Source of the DNA: CAYPZU01 sp964415395
Lineage (GTDB): Bacteria; Chlamydiota; Chlamydiia; Chlamydiales; SM23-39
DNA: 43,158 bases
Assembly: GCA_964415395.1 (NCBI GenBank)
Contig: CAYPZU010000011.1
Location: 1 to 43,158 of the forward strand
Reading direction: 5' to 3'
Shown here piece by piece: positions 31,582 to 39,358 of the stretch (position 1 is the stretch's first letter; every line of letters begins with the position of its first letter). The notes beneath the pieces were generated by a model. The model did no database searches, was not told the DNA's origin, and worked only from the letters and a program-made list of their open reading frames with translations. The translations under genes were made by a program, and so were the position numbers.

Positions 31582-32541
31582 TTATGACTCTTCCCAGGAG
31601 AGAGGTAGAACGTCGCGGATTGCGGTTCTCTTGTTCCGAAGCATGAGGGCCCGGTCGATTCCGACAGAGACGCCGCAGCATTCGGGAAGATGGGTGAGCG
31701 ACGCCAGGAATTTCTCATCGAGGGCGTAAGTTTCTTTTCCGGCAGCTTTCCGTTCTCTGTTTTTTTCGTGGAAACGGAGCCGCTGCTCGGCAGGGTTGCG
31801 CAGTTCGTGGTAGCCGTTTGTCAGCTCAACGCCCTGATAGTAGATTTCGAACCGTTCGGCGACTTGTTCTCCATTCTTTTCGACGAGGCAGGCCAGGGCG
31901 GCTTCGTTGGGCGGATAATCGGTCAGGACAGTCAGTTCGTTTTTGCCCAGGTTCGGTTCGATGACGTGCGTGAGGTAAAGGTGGAGGAAAACGTCGCTTG
32001 TCCAGGACGGTGCGTCAGCCGGGAGGACGATGCCGAAGCGGGGGGCCAGGGCTGCGAGTTCCGCAGAGGAGGCGCGGGAATAGTCTATGCCCAGGAAGGA
32101 GGAAAAGGCGTCCCTGTAGCTAAGCTTGCGGGCGGGAAGGGGCCCGAGAAAGAGAGAGAGGAATTCGCAAGTCTCCTCGATCATTTGGTCGAAAGAGAGG
32201 CCGGTCCGGTACCACTCGGCCATCGTGAATTCGGGATTATGGAGCCTTCCTGCTTCTTCTTTGCGGTAAACGCTGCCGAGGTAGTAGATGTCGCCGATGC
32301 CGGCAGCCAAGAGCCGCTTCATCGCGTATTCGGGCGAGGTGTGGAGATATCCTTTTTCGGAAGAAGAGACTTGCGCTTCGATCACATCGATGTAGGCGTC
32401 GACAGGAGCGGAGCGGCAGAGCGCGCCGCAATCGACCTCGAGGACGTTCCTCTCGGCGAAAAATGCGCGGGCCCTGGCAAGCATCGAGGCCCGGTCTTTG
32501 AGAAAAGGAATTTTATGAGCTAGCTCGGGAGACGTATTCAC
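31582..32541 (-). CDS. epmA: EF-P--(R)-beta-lysine ligase
   Basis: A short lysyl-tRNA synthetase paralogue (319 residues) that activates (R)-beta-lysine and attaches it to Lys34 of EF-P. It has only the class II catalytic core: no anticodon-binding domain, motif 2 GSVYRKEEAGRLHNPEF followed by TMAEWYR, and motif 3 GVSVGIDRALML, as in GenX/PoxA. The GTG start at 32541 overlaps the efp stop by 29 bp; the N-terminus aligns with that of E. coli EpmA. The lysine 2,3-aminomutase EpmB, needed to make beta-lysine, is not in this window. Confidence 0.94.
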   Translation of the reverse strand: MNTSPELAHKIPFLKDRASMLARARAFFAERNVLEVDCGALCRSAPVDAYIDVIEAQVSSSEKGYLHTSPEYAMKRLLAAGIGDIYYLGSVYRKEEAGRLHNPEFTMAEWYRTGLSFDQMIEETCEFLSLFLGPLPARKLSYRDAFSSFLGIDYSRASSAELAALAPRFGIVLPADAPSWTSDVFLHLYLTHVIEPNLGKNELTVLTDYPPNEAALACLVEKNGEQVAERFEIYYQGVELTNGYHELRNPAEQRLRFHEKNRERKAAGKETYALDEKFLASLTHLPECCGVSVGIDRALMLRNKRTAIRDVLPLSWEES

Positions 32542-33082
32542 CGGTGCGCGTATCCACTTTAATTTTCTCGCCCTGTTCGACGAAGATCGGGATCTGTATT
32601 TTTGCGCCCGTTTCCGTGACGGCGGGTTTCAGGACTCTGCCTGAAGTGTCTCCGCGGACGCCAGGAGAGGTGTCGGTGATGACCATTTCCATGAAGGTGG
32701 GAGGAACGAGTTCGATCGGCGCGCCTTTATAGAAGACCACATCGTAGACGACTTCTTCCATCAGCCACTGCTGGTTATTGCCGATCAGCTCGTTCGAAAT
32801 CGAAATCTGGTCGAATGTTTTTTCATCCATGAAAACCGACCCGTCGCTTTCCTTGTAGAGGAAGCGCATTTTCGCTTCTTCGATGTCGGCAAGGTCGATT
32901 TTTTCGCCCGATTTGTAGGTGCGCTCTACAACTCGGCCGTTGATCATATTTTTCATTTTAATGCGGTTGAAGGCCTGTCCTTTCCCCGGCTTAACGAACT
33001 CATTTCCAATGATTAAATAGGGTTCTTTATCGACCTCTACTTTCATGCCGACGCGAATTTCGTTTGTGCTGACAGAAGACAT
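32513..33082 (-). CDS. efp: elongation factor P
   Basis: EF-P rescues ribosomes stalled on proline-rich stretches. The 189-residue protein has the three-domain layout, with the modification loop KPGKGQAFNRIKM placing the target at Lys34. Domain 2 follows (DEKTFDQISISNELIG), and the signature TDTSPGVRGDTSGRVLKPA and IFVEQGEKIKVDTRTGEY are at the C-terminus. The start ATG 33082 follows AAGGA, and a promoter lies at 33113-33141. It is encoded with epmA, so Lys34 is probably beta-lysylated. C. trachomatis has two EF-P genes; this one lies next to amn as CT752 does (from memory). Confidence 0.97.
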   Translation of the reverse strand: MSSVSTNEIRVGMKVEVDKEPYLIIGNEFVKPGKGQAFNRIKMKNMINGRVVERTYKSGEKIDLADIEEAKMRFLYKESDGSVFMDEKTFDQISISNELIGNNQQWLMEEVVYDVVFYKGAPIELVPPTFMEMVITDTSPGVRGDTSGRVLKPAVTETGAKIQIPIFVEQGEKIKVDTRTGEYVSRASS

Positions 33083-33112
33083 AATCCTTAACCAGTTGAA
33101 TTTAAAGGCTTG

Positions 33113-33141
33113 ATTATGGACATTATTGTCTTTAAAGGCAA
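33113..33141 (-). promoter_or_regulatory. promoter of the efp operon
   Basis: On the minus strand TTGCCT, a 17-bp spacer and CATAAT, about 30 nt before the efp ATG. It is divergent from and close to the amn -10 element. Confidence 0.6.
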
Positions 33142-33159
33142 TCGCCGATTGTGTAAAAT
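33131..33159 (+). promoter_or_regulatory. promoter of amn, likely leaderless
   Basis: TTTAAA (33131-33136), a 17-bp spacer and TAAAAT (33154-33159). The first amn ATG starts 7 nt after the -10 box, so the transcript probably begins at or beside the start codon. It overlaps the efp promoter on the other strand. Confidence 0.5.
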
Positions 33160-33165
33160 GAGTCC

Positions 33166-33999
33166 ATGATGGAAAGAAATCCCCAAGAAGCAGAAATCGC
33201 CCGCCAGACCCTGGAAAGATACTCGGGGTGCGAGGCAAGCCAGTTCCACACAAACCTGATCCTGACCAACTTTCCGAAATACGTGGACTATTTTGCGAAG
33301 TCGAGGAACATCCCGATCCACGAGGGATCGATGTTCAAAGTGGCCCACAGCCCCCAGGACGAGGTGAGCATCCTCGATTTTAAAATCGGCTCTCCGGCGG
33401 CGGCCCTCGTCGTCGACGTCTGCTCCTTCCTTCCGATCCGCGCGAGCATCCTTCTCGGGATGTGCGGCGGCCTGAGACGCCGCTACCAAGTGGGCGATTA
33501 TCTCGTCCCGGTCGCGTCGATCCGCGGCGAAGGAACCTCGGACTTCTATTTCCCGATCGAAGTGCCGGCGCTCGCCAACTTTCTGATGCAGAGAGCGGTG
33601 ACTGAAGTGATGGACCGCGAGAAGGCGGCCTACCATATCGGGATCACCTACACGACGAACATGCGCTTCTGGGAATTCAATGAAGAGTTCAAGAACCGCC
33701 TCAAGGCGACCAAAGCGCAGGGGATCGAGATGGAATGCGCGACGCTCTTCGCAGCCAGCTACAAACGAAAATTCACTCTCGGAGCGCTTCTCCTCGTCTC
33801 CGATTTGCCGCTCAACCACGATGGCGTCAAGACCAAGCAGAGCTCGCAGTGGGTTTATGACAATTTCATGGCCGACCATGTCGAAAAAGGCGTTCGGATC
33901 CTGAAAGTCGCCCGCGAGATGCAGTCGAAGCACGTCAAAGGCGCTTACCACAGAAATCTCAACAGCGAATCGGCCTCCGCCGAATCGAAGCCCACATGA
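33166..33999 (+). CDS. amn: AMP nucleosidase
   Basis: Splits AMP into adenine and ribose 5-phosphate. The 277-residue protein has the nucleoside phosphorylase-like fold with LLGMCGGLRRRYQVGDYL, EGTSDFYFP, and QGIEMECATLFAAS, where the Glu-rich segment holds the ribose. It ends with VSDLPLNHDGVKTK. It is much shorter than E. coli Amn (about 480 residues) and lacks its regulatory N-terminal domain, as chlamydial versions do. It is divergent from efp, as in C. trachomatis (CT751/CT752, from memory). The stop overlaps the next start (ATGA). Two ATGs in tandem make the first codon uncertain by one residue. Confidence 0.9.
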   Translation: MMERNPQEAEIARQTLERYSGCEASQFHTNLILTNFPKYVDYFAKSRNIPIHEGSMFKVAHSPQDEVSILDFKIGSPAAALVVDVCSFLPIRASILLGMCGGLRRRYQVGDYLVPVASIRGEGTSDFYFPIEVPALANFLMQRAVTEVMDREKAAYHIGITYTTNMRFWEFNEEFKNRLKATKAQGIEMECATLFAASYKRKFTLGALLLVSDLPLNHDGVKTKQSSQWVYDNFMADHVEKGVRILKVAREMQSKHVKGAYHRNLNSESASAESKPT

Positions 34000-34658
34000 A
34001 AATCGAGAAAATCCTCCTTTCCGCCTGCCAGCATGCGGAGGGGCTTCTTGTCGTGATCGACGTTTTGCGCGCATTCACTACGGCAGCGTTTGCTTTTTCC
34101 CGCGGAGCGCGCGAGATCGAGCTGGTCGGCACGGTCGAGGAAGCTTTTCTCAGAAAAGAGCGGGATCCCTCGGTTCTCCTGATTGGAGAAGTGGGCGGGC
34201 AGCCGATCCGCGGTTTCGATTTCGGCAATTCTCCCACGGAAATCTCCCGGGCGTCTCTCTCCGGAAAGCGGTGCGTTCAGCGCACATCAGCGGGAACCCA
34301 AGGCGTCGTTCTCGCAAAGAAAGCAGCCCTGATCCTCACTTCGAGTTTCCCCGTCGCGGAAGCGACAGTCGGCCGCATCCAGCAATTGAATCCTTCCCGG
34401 ACGACGTTTGTCATTACAGGAGACGGGGGAGAGGAAGATCTCGCTCTCGCCGACTATCTCGAAGAGCGCCTTAGGGGAAAAACCCCCGACCCGGCTCCCT
34501 ACTTGCTGAGAGTCGAACAGGCTCCTGAAGGCGTACATCTCCTTGCCCATCCAGCCTGTCCGCCCCACTATGCGGAAGACATCCAGCTCGCCGTCGCCAT
34601 CGATAAATTCCCTTTCGCGATGCAAGTCTTCGAAGGGAACATCCTCCGCCCCGTTTGA
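33996..34658 (+). CDS. comB: 2-phosphosulfolactate phosphatase-family protein
   Basis: The 220-residue protein matches the ComB family, Mg-dependent acid phosphatases that convert 2-phosphosulfolactate to sulfolactate in coenzyme M synthesis. Recognisable segments are VVIDVLRAFTTAAFAFSRG at the N-terminus, IGEVGGQPIRGFDFGNSP, RTSAGTQGV, and TGDGGEEDLALADYLE. Bacterial members without coenzyme M probably have another phosphate ester as substrate. Translation is coupled to amn by an ATGA overlap, so a sugar phosphate or nucleotide-derived compound is a sensible guess, not a conclusion. Confidence 0.85.
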   Translation: MKIEKILLSACQHAEGLLVVIDVLRAFTTAAFAFSRGAREIELVGTVEEAFLRKERDPSVLLIGEVGGQPIRGFDFGNSPTEISRASLSGKRCVQRTSAGTQGVVLAKKAALILTSSFPVAEATVGRIQQLNPSRTTFVITGDGGEEDLALADYLEERLRGKTPDPAPYLLRVEQAPEGVHLLAHPACPPHYAEDIQLAVAIDKFPFAMQVFEGNILRPV

Positions 34659-34820
34659 TTTTTCTAAGATCCAACGCGGATAAGATCCACCACAGAGACA
34701 CAGAGTACACAGAGAAAACGAAGATTAACTCTGTCTAGAGCCACCACTTCTCTATCCTGCCGGTTCGCTATGCGAACCGATGATCCTGTAATCCTGTAAT
34801 TATTTTCTTTGCAAAACAGT
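34659..34820 (+). repeat. intergenic CACAGAG and ATCCTG repeats with a hairpin
   Basis: CCACCACAGAGACACAGAG (from 34687) and following CACAGAGAA form one degenerate repeat tract. After 30 bp, TATCCTGC leads into a perfect hairpin CGGTTCGC-TAT-GCGAACCG (34761-34779), then GATCCTGTAATCCTGTAAT. No gene is present. The region lies between the convergent ends of comB and apt. Confidence 0.75.
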
Positions 34821-35384
34821 CTAGTCGTTGACTTGGAGGATGGTAAAGAGCGGACAGGGGAGTTTTTCCCTCGCTTTCAGGAACGGCAGCTCGATGAGGC
34901 AAGCGACCTCCAAAACGCGGGCTCCGCTCTTCTCTACAAGCTCGCAGGCGGCCAGCGCCGTGCCGCCGGTTGCGATCAGGTCGTCGACGATGACTACCTG
35001 GGCTCCAGGGGCAAGAGCTCCGATTTCGATTTCGAGGCAGTCGGGGCCGTATTCTTTTTCATAACACGCTTTCAGAGAGGGGACGGGCAGTTTGCCTGCT
35101 TTGCGCACCGGGATGAATGGGACTTTCAGCCATTGCGCCACAGCCGCGCCAAAGATGAATCCCCTCGCTTCGAGGCCGAGGATGGCGTCTACCTGCAGGT
35201 CTCTATAGCGAAAGACGAATTCGCGGACTGCTCGGTCGAAAGCGTCCGGATTTCGGAGCAGAGGGCCGATCCACTGGAACTGGATGCCGGGTTTCGGGTA
35301 ATCGGGAATCACCTGGATGTGTTCTTTGAGCCAGGACGAGTCGGCAAAACCGAAGAGGGGCAGCAGAAACAGAAGGAACTTCAT
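34821..35384 (-). CDS. apt: adenine phosphoribosyltransferase with an N-terminal signal-like segment
   Basis: Forms AMP from adenine and PRPP. The 187-residue protein has DYPKPGIQFQWIGPLL, GLEARGFIFGAAVA, PVRKAGKLP, the loop YEKEYGPDCLEI, and the PRPP motif VIVDDLIATGGTA, all typical of APT. Unlike usual APT, it starts with MKFLLFLLPLFGFADSS, a short hydrophobic stretch with a GFA/D cleavage-like end. The start is firm: AAGGAG lies 8 nt upstream and there is no later Met before the domain. This implies export or membrane anchoring, which is unexpected for a PRPP-using enzyme. Amn, the opposite reaction, is encoded about 1 kb away. Confidence 0.93.
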   Translation of the reverse strand: MKFLLFLLPLFGFADSSWLKEHIQVIPDYPKPGIQFQWIGPLLRNPDAFDRAVREFVFRYRDLQVDAILGLEARGFIFGAAVAQWLKVPFIPVRKAGKLPVPSLKACYEKEYGPDCLEIEIGALAPGAQVVIVDDLIATGGTALAACELVEKSGARVLEVACLIELPFLKAREKLPCPLFTILQVND

Positions 35385-35515
35385 TTGTAAACTCCTTGTT
35401 TTAAGGGCGCGACGATACAAGAAGGGCGGGAGAATTGTCAATCGGTTCCGGAAAAGCTCTTGCGGAGGATTTCGGAATCTGCCATCAAGCAGACAAGAGA
35501 AGGGGTATGCGATTT

Positions 35516-36985
35516 ATGTTGAAGAAGCTGTTTTTGCGCAAGCCGATGCGGGCCGATTTTGTCGAAATGGACGAAGAGCATCACGGCTTGAAGAGACATT
35601 TAGGGTGGGTCCAGCTCACGGCGATCGGGATCGGAGCGATCATCGGGGCGGGGATTTTCGTCATCACCGGACAGGCGGCGGCCAGCTACGCAGGACCTGC
35701 GGTCGTTCTCTCCTTCATCATTGCAGCGATCATTTGCGTATTTGCCGGGCTTTGCTACGCAGAACTTTCGTCGCTGATCCCCGTCGCCGGAGGTTCTTAT
35801 TCCTACTCGTATGTCGCGCTCGGGGAATTTCCCGCCTGGATCGTCGGCTGGTCGGTGACGGCGCAGTATCTGGTTTCGGCTTCTACGGTCGCAGTGGGAT
35901 GGTCTGGCTATCTGGTCAGCTTTTTGAAAGATAGGGGGATCTCGCTCCCGGAAATCTGGACCCAGGGCCCATTTACCTACACGATGGATCATGGCTGGCA
36001 TTTAACCGGTGCTGTTTTGAATGTGCCGGCGATTTTCCTCGGGGTGCTGATCGGATGCATGATTTCGATCGGCATCAAAGCGGCAGCCCACTTCACGAAT
36101 GCAATGGTAGTGATTAAGCTCAGCACGATCGTCTTATTTGTCATCGTCGGAATTTTTCATATCAAAGCGAAAAACTGGGTTCCCTTTATTCCGGAAAACA
36201 CAGGGATGTTTGGAGAATTCGGGGTGAGCGGCATTTTGAGAGCCGCGGGCCTTGTCTTTTTTGCCTATGTCGGGTTCGACACGGTGGCGACGCTGGCGCA
36301 GGATGCGAAAAACCCGCAGAGAGATCTTCCGCGGGGCATTTTGGGATCTCTTGGAATTTGCACCCTCGCCTATATCATTACTTCGCTGGTCCTAACGGGA
36401 ATCGTGACGTATAAAGTGCTGGGAGTTCCCGATCCGATGGCAGTCGCCCTCAATGCAATGGGGCCCAATTTTTTCTGGGTCGCCTCGATTGTGAAGCTGG
36501 CGATTCTGGCAGGACTTGCATCGGTTGTCCTCGTCCAGCTTTTGGGCCAAACGCGCGTGTTTCTCGCGATCAGCAGAGACGGGCTTCTTCCGCACCGGCT
36601 GTCGACGATCCACAGGAAAACCCGCACGCCGGTATTCGCTTCATTCGTGACCACGCTGATTGCGATTTTCCTCTCCGGTTTGTTTTCGGTCGATATTTTG
36701 GGGCAGCTCGTTTCGATGACGACTCTCTTTATTTTCGCGATCGTCTGTCTCGGGGTTTGGATTTTAAGAAAAACGCATCCTGAATTTAAACGCCCCTTCA
36801 AAGTTCCGTTCGTCCCCTGGGTTCCTCTCTTGGGAATCGTCGCTTGCATCGCCCAAATGCTCTGCCTGCCGCTCGTCACGTGGGTACAGCTTGTGGTTTG
36901 GCTCGCTCTCGGAGTTGGAATTTATTTTGCTTATAGCATCCGAAATAGTAAAATCCGAAAGGAACATTCGGCCGCTAAAGACTGA
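35516..36985 (+). CDS. APC-family cationic amino acid permease (YfnA/CAT-like)
   Basis: The 489-residue protein has about twelve helices. The unwound helix 1 site is TAIGIGAIIGAGIFVITG, helix 2-3 has CYAELSSLIPVAGGSYSYSY, and helix 6 carries FFAYVGFDTVATLAQDAKNP, followed by the conserved RDLPRGILGSLG. These features point to the CAT subfamily that imports amino acids. AGAAGGGG is 10 nt before the ATG at 35516; the ATG at 35507 is an alternative. It is divergent from apt and followed 8 bp later by an alpha/beta hydrolase gene, so the next genes may be co-transcribed. Confidence 0.9.
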   Translation: MLKKLFLRKPMRADFVEMDEEHHGLKRHLGWVQLTAIGIGAIIGAGIFVITGQAAASYAGPAVVLSFIIAAIICVFAGLCYAELSSLIPVAGGSYSYSYVALGEFPAWIVGWSVTAQYLVSASTVAVGWSGYLVSFLKDRGISLPEIWTQGPFTYTMDHGWHLTGAVLNVPAIFLGVLIGCMISIGIKAAAHFTNAMVVIKLSTIVLFVIVGIFHIKAKNWVPFIPENTGMFGEFGVSGILRAAGLVFFAYVGFDTVATLAQDAKNPQRDLPRGILGSLGICTLAYIITSLVLTGIVTYKVLGVPDPMAVALNAMGPNFFWVASIVKLAILAGLASVVLVQLLGQTRVFLAISRDGLLPHRLSTIHRKTRTPVFASFVTTLIAIFLSGLFSVDILGQLVSMTTLFIFAIVCLGVWILRKTHPEFKRPFKVPFVPWVPLLGIVACIAQMLCLPLVTWVQLVVWLALGVGIYFAYSIRNSKIRKEHSAAKD

Positions 36986-36993
36986 GGACAGTT

Positions 36994-37788
36994 ATGCCTA
37001 AGATCAGATCGAACGGACGCCATTTTTACTATGAGACGGAAGGGAAAGGCCATCCGCTGGTCCTGATCGCAGGCTACACGGGAGACATCCATCGCTGGGA
37101 TCTCATGCGCGGCCTCTTCACGAATCATTTCCAGCTCTTCCTGATCGACAACCGCGGCAGCGGAAGAAGCGATCCAGCAGACGGCCCTTATTCAGTTGAA
37201 GATATGGCGGCCGATACGATGGGGGTCATCCGCGAGCTGGGGCTGAAAAATCCTCACATTATGGGCTCTTCGCTCGGAAGCGCCGTGGCGCAAGTCATCG
37301 CGTTGAATCATGCCAGCCAAATCGGGAAGGCGGTTCTCGCCTACACGTTTTTGAAAATCCCGGCCTATTGCGCCGCCGCTTTTAAGTTCTTTTTCCATTT
37401 GCGGATGGACAAAGCTCATACGGCCAGGCAGGTAGAAGGGGTGCTTCCGTGGATTTTTTCGAGCGCCTTTTTCAAGAATGAAAAAGCTGTCTCCGAGGCG
37501 ATCGATTTGATGATCCATCAGCCTTTTCCCCAATCGGAAACAGATCAAAAATTCCAGCTCGACGCCTGCCTCGCTTTCGATTCGACCAAATGGTTCGAGA
37601 AGATCGGCGCTCCGCTCCTTCTGATTTTAGGAGAGGAAGACATCATCGCTCCGCCCCGCGATGTCGCAGCCCAGGCCAAAGAAATGGCGAACGCCCATGT
37701 GCACATCATCCCGAAGATGGGGCATGCGGTCGATCTCGAGGCGCCGGAAGAATATTTCCGCCTCGTCCTCAACTTCTTAAAGGCTTAA
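36994..37788 (+). CDS. alpha/beta hydrolase
   Basis: The 264-residue protein has the alpha/beta hydrolase fold: oxyanion region LVLIAGYTGD, IDNRGSGRSD, nucleophile elbow GSSLGS with Ser93, acid Asp in LGEEDIIAP, and His in KMGHAVDLEAPEEY. It resembles 3-oxoadipate enol-lactonase-like esterases, but the substrate is open. It lies 8 bp after the permease gene and 2 bp before the MFS exporter gene, an operon-like arrangement. Confidence 0.9.
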   Translation: MPKIRSNGRHFYYETEGKGHPLVLIAGYTGDIHRWDLMRGLFTNHFQLFLIDNRGSGRSDPADGPYSVEDMAADTMGVIRELGLKNPHIMGSSLGSAVAQVIALNHASQIGKAVLAYTFLKIPAYCAAAFKFFFHLRMDKAHTARQVEGVLPWIFSSAFFKNEKAVSEAIDLMIHQPFPQSETDQKFQLDACLAFDSTKWFEKIGAPLLLILGEEDIIAPPRDVAAQAKEMANAHVHIIPKMGHAVDLEAPEEYFRLVLNFLKA

Positions 37789-37790
37789 AG

Positions 37791-39290
37791 ATGGCCGATG
37801 CCAGGAGGTGGTGGGGGCTTTTCTCCCTCATCCCCGCAATCGCGATGTTTTTTCTCGACCAGAGCGTGCTGCCGGTCGCCCTCCCAACGATCCAGAAAGA
37901 GTTCGGCGCCGGGGACATCGCCCTTCAATGGACGGTGAACGCCTATCTTCTTGCGACGACGGTTCTGGTTTTAGTCGGAGGAAAGGTGGGGGACAGAATC
38001 GGCTATAAAAGGGCTTATATGCTCGGGATGGCCGTATTCGGAGCGGCGTCGCTTTTCTGCGGCTCCAGTCCGGATGTATATAGTCTGATCGCAGCGCGCG
38101 CCCTGCAGGGGGCGGGCGTCGCTCTTGTGTTCCCCGCTAGCTCGGTTCTTCTCATGAACCTTTTTCCTGCGAGCGAAAGGGGAAAGGCGATGGGGATCAA
38201 CGTGAGCGTAGGCTCCCTTTTCCTGATCCTCGGCCCGCTTGTCGGCGGCTATATCGCCCAGGAGTTTTCCTGGAGATGGATTTTTTGGGTCAACATTCCA
38301 ATCACCCTCGCGGGGCTGTTCATGACGCTCCGTTTCGTCCCCCGGCTGCCTCCGGGAGAGGGGAAGATCGATCTGCCCGGGTTTTGTTTTTTTACCGCCG
38401 CTTCGGCGTTTCTCGTCGTCCCCATCATGCAGGGGAGGGAATGGGGCTGGAGCTCCCCTCTTACATTGGGATGTTTTGCGCTTGCAATCCTCTTTGCTGC
38501 ATCCCTGGTCTGGAGGGAGAAAAAAGCGGCCCACCCCTTCCTCGATCTTTCCCTCTTCCGCCATCCGGTTTATAAAGCGGTGAATATCACCGTATTCTGC
38601 CTTCAATTCATCATGATGATCTTTGTTTTCCGAGCCATCTTTTTTCAGCAGTTCCTCGGATGGACGCCGCTCAAGACCGGATTCATCACGTTCCTCTCTT
38701 CGGTCCCGGTTCTTTTTGTCTCTCCCTTAGGCGGTCTTCTTTCGGATCGGTTCGGCCCTAAACTTCCCATTTCGATCGGCTTCCTCCTCACGATCGCCTC
38801 GTTTATCTGGGTTCCTGTTTTCGTCCAGAGTCCTCTCGGAGTTCTGTTCTTCGGCCTTTTAGCGATCAATATCGGCCTGCCGCTCGTTTTTACCCCTTCG
38901 TATGCCTCCGCCATGACTTCGGTCCCTCCAAAAAAAGCAGGCGTTGCGTTCGGCACCATCACCTGCCTCCGGTATTTGGGCGGAAGCGTGGGCGTCGCCG
39001 CCATAGGCTCGTGCATCGAAAACATCGAAGCCTTTTCTTTTCATCGCCTTGCGCCGGATGCAAGCTTTGAAGCGATTGTTTCAGGCGGTCCTGAGGCGCT
39101 TGCCGCAATCCCGGAAGCGATCCGGCCTGAAGTCTCTTCGGCCCTCTCCCAGGCGCTGCTCGACGGATTTTTCTATACCCATCTCGCGATCGCCTGTCTG
39201 GTCCTCCTCATCTTCTCTGCGGTCTTTGTCCTTTATAACCGGAAGTCGGCCCACCGCCTTCCCGACGCGCCAGCCGAAGGCTGGGATTAA
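37791..39290 (+). CDS. MFS exporter, DHA2 (14-TM) family
   Basis: The 499-residue protein has fourteen predicted helices. FLDQSVLPVALPTIQKEFG in helix 1, motif A GGKVGDRIGYKRAYMLG and motif C LILGPLVGGYIA identify the drug:H+ antiporter-2 family (EmrB/QacA type). These pump drugs or metabolites out across the inner membrane. The ATG at 37791 follows AAAGG and lies two bases after the hydrolase stop, so co-translation is likely. A longer frame starting at 37590 overlaps the hydrolase gene and is not used. Substrate unknown; no EmrA-like partner is present. Confidence 0.92.
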   Translation: MADARRWWGLFSLIPAIAMFFLDQSVLPVALPTIQKEFGAGDIALQWTVNAYLLATTVLVLVGGKVGDRIGYKRAYMLGMAVFGAASLFCGSSPDVYSLIAARALQGAGVALVFPASSVLLMNLFPASERGKAMGINVSVGSLFLILGPLVGGYIAQEFSWRWIFWVNIPITLAGLFMTLRFVPRLPPGEGKIDLPGFCFFTAASAFLVVPIMQGREWGWSSPLTLGCFALAILFAASLVWREKKAAHPFLDLSLFRHPVYKAVNITVFCLQFIMMIFVFRAIFFQQFLGWTPLKTGFITFLSSVPVLFVSPLGGLLSDRFGPKLPISIGFLLTIASFIWVPVFVQSPLGVLFFGLLAINIGLPLVFTPSYASAMTSVPPKKAGVAFGTITCLRYLGGSVGVAAIGSCIENIEAFSFHRLAPDASFEAIVSGGPEALAAIPEAIRPEVSSALSQALLDGFFYTHLAIACLVLLIFSAVFVLYNRKSAHRLPDAPAEGWD

Positions 39291-39358
39291 AATATTGTCT
39301 GCGATACATTTATTAAGATAGCGTTGTTATAATGTTGCTGGGTAAAGGTGATTTAATT

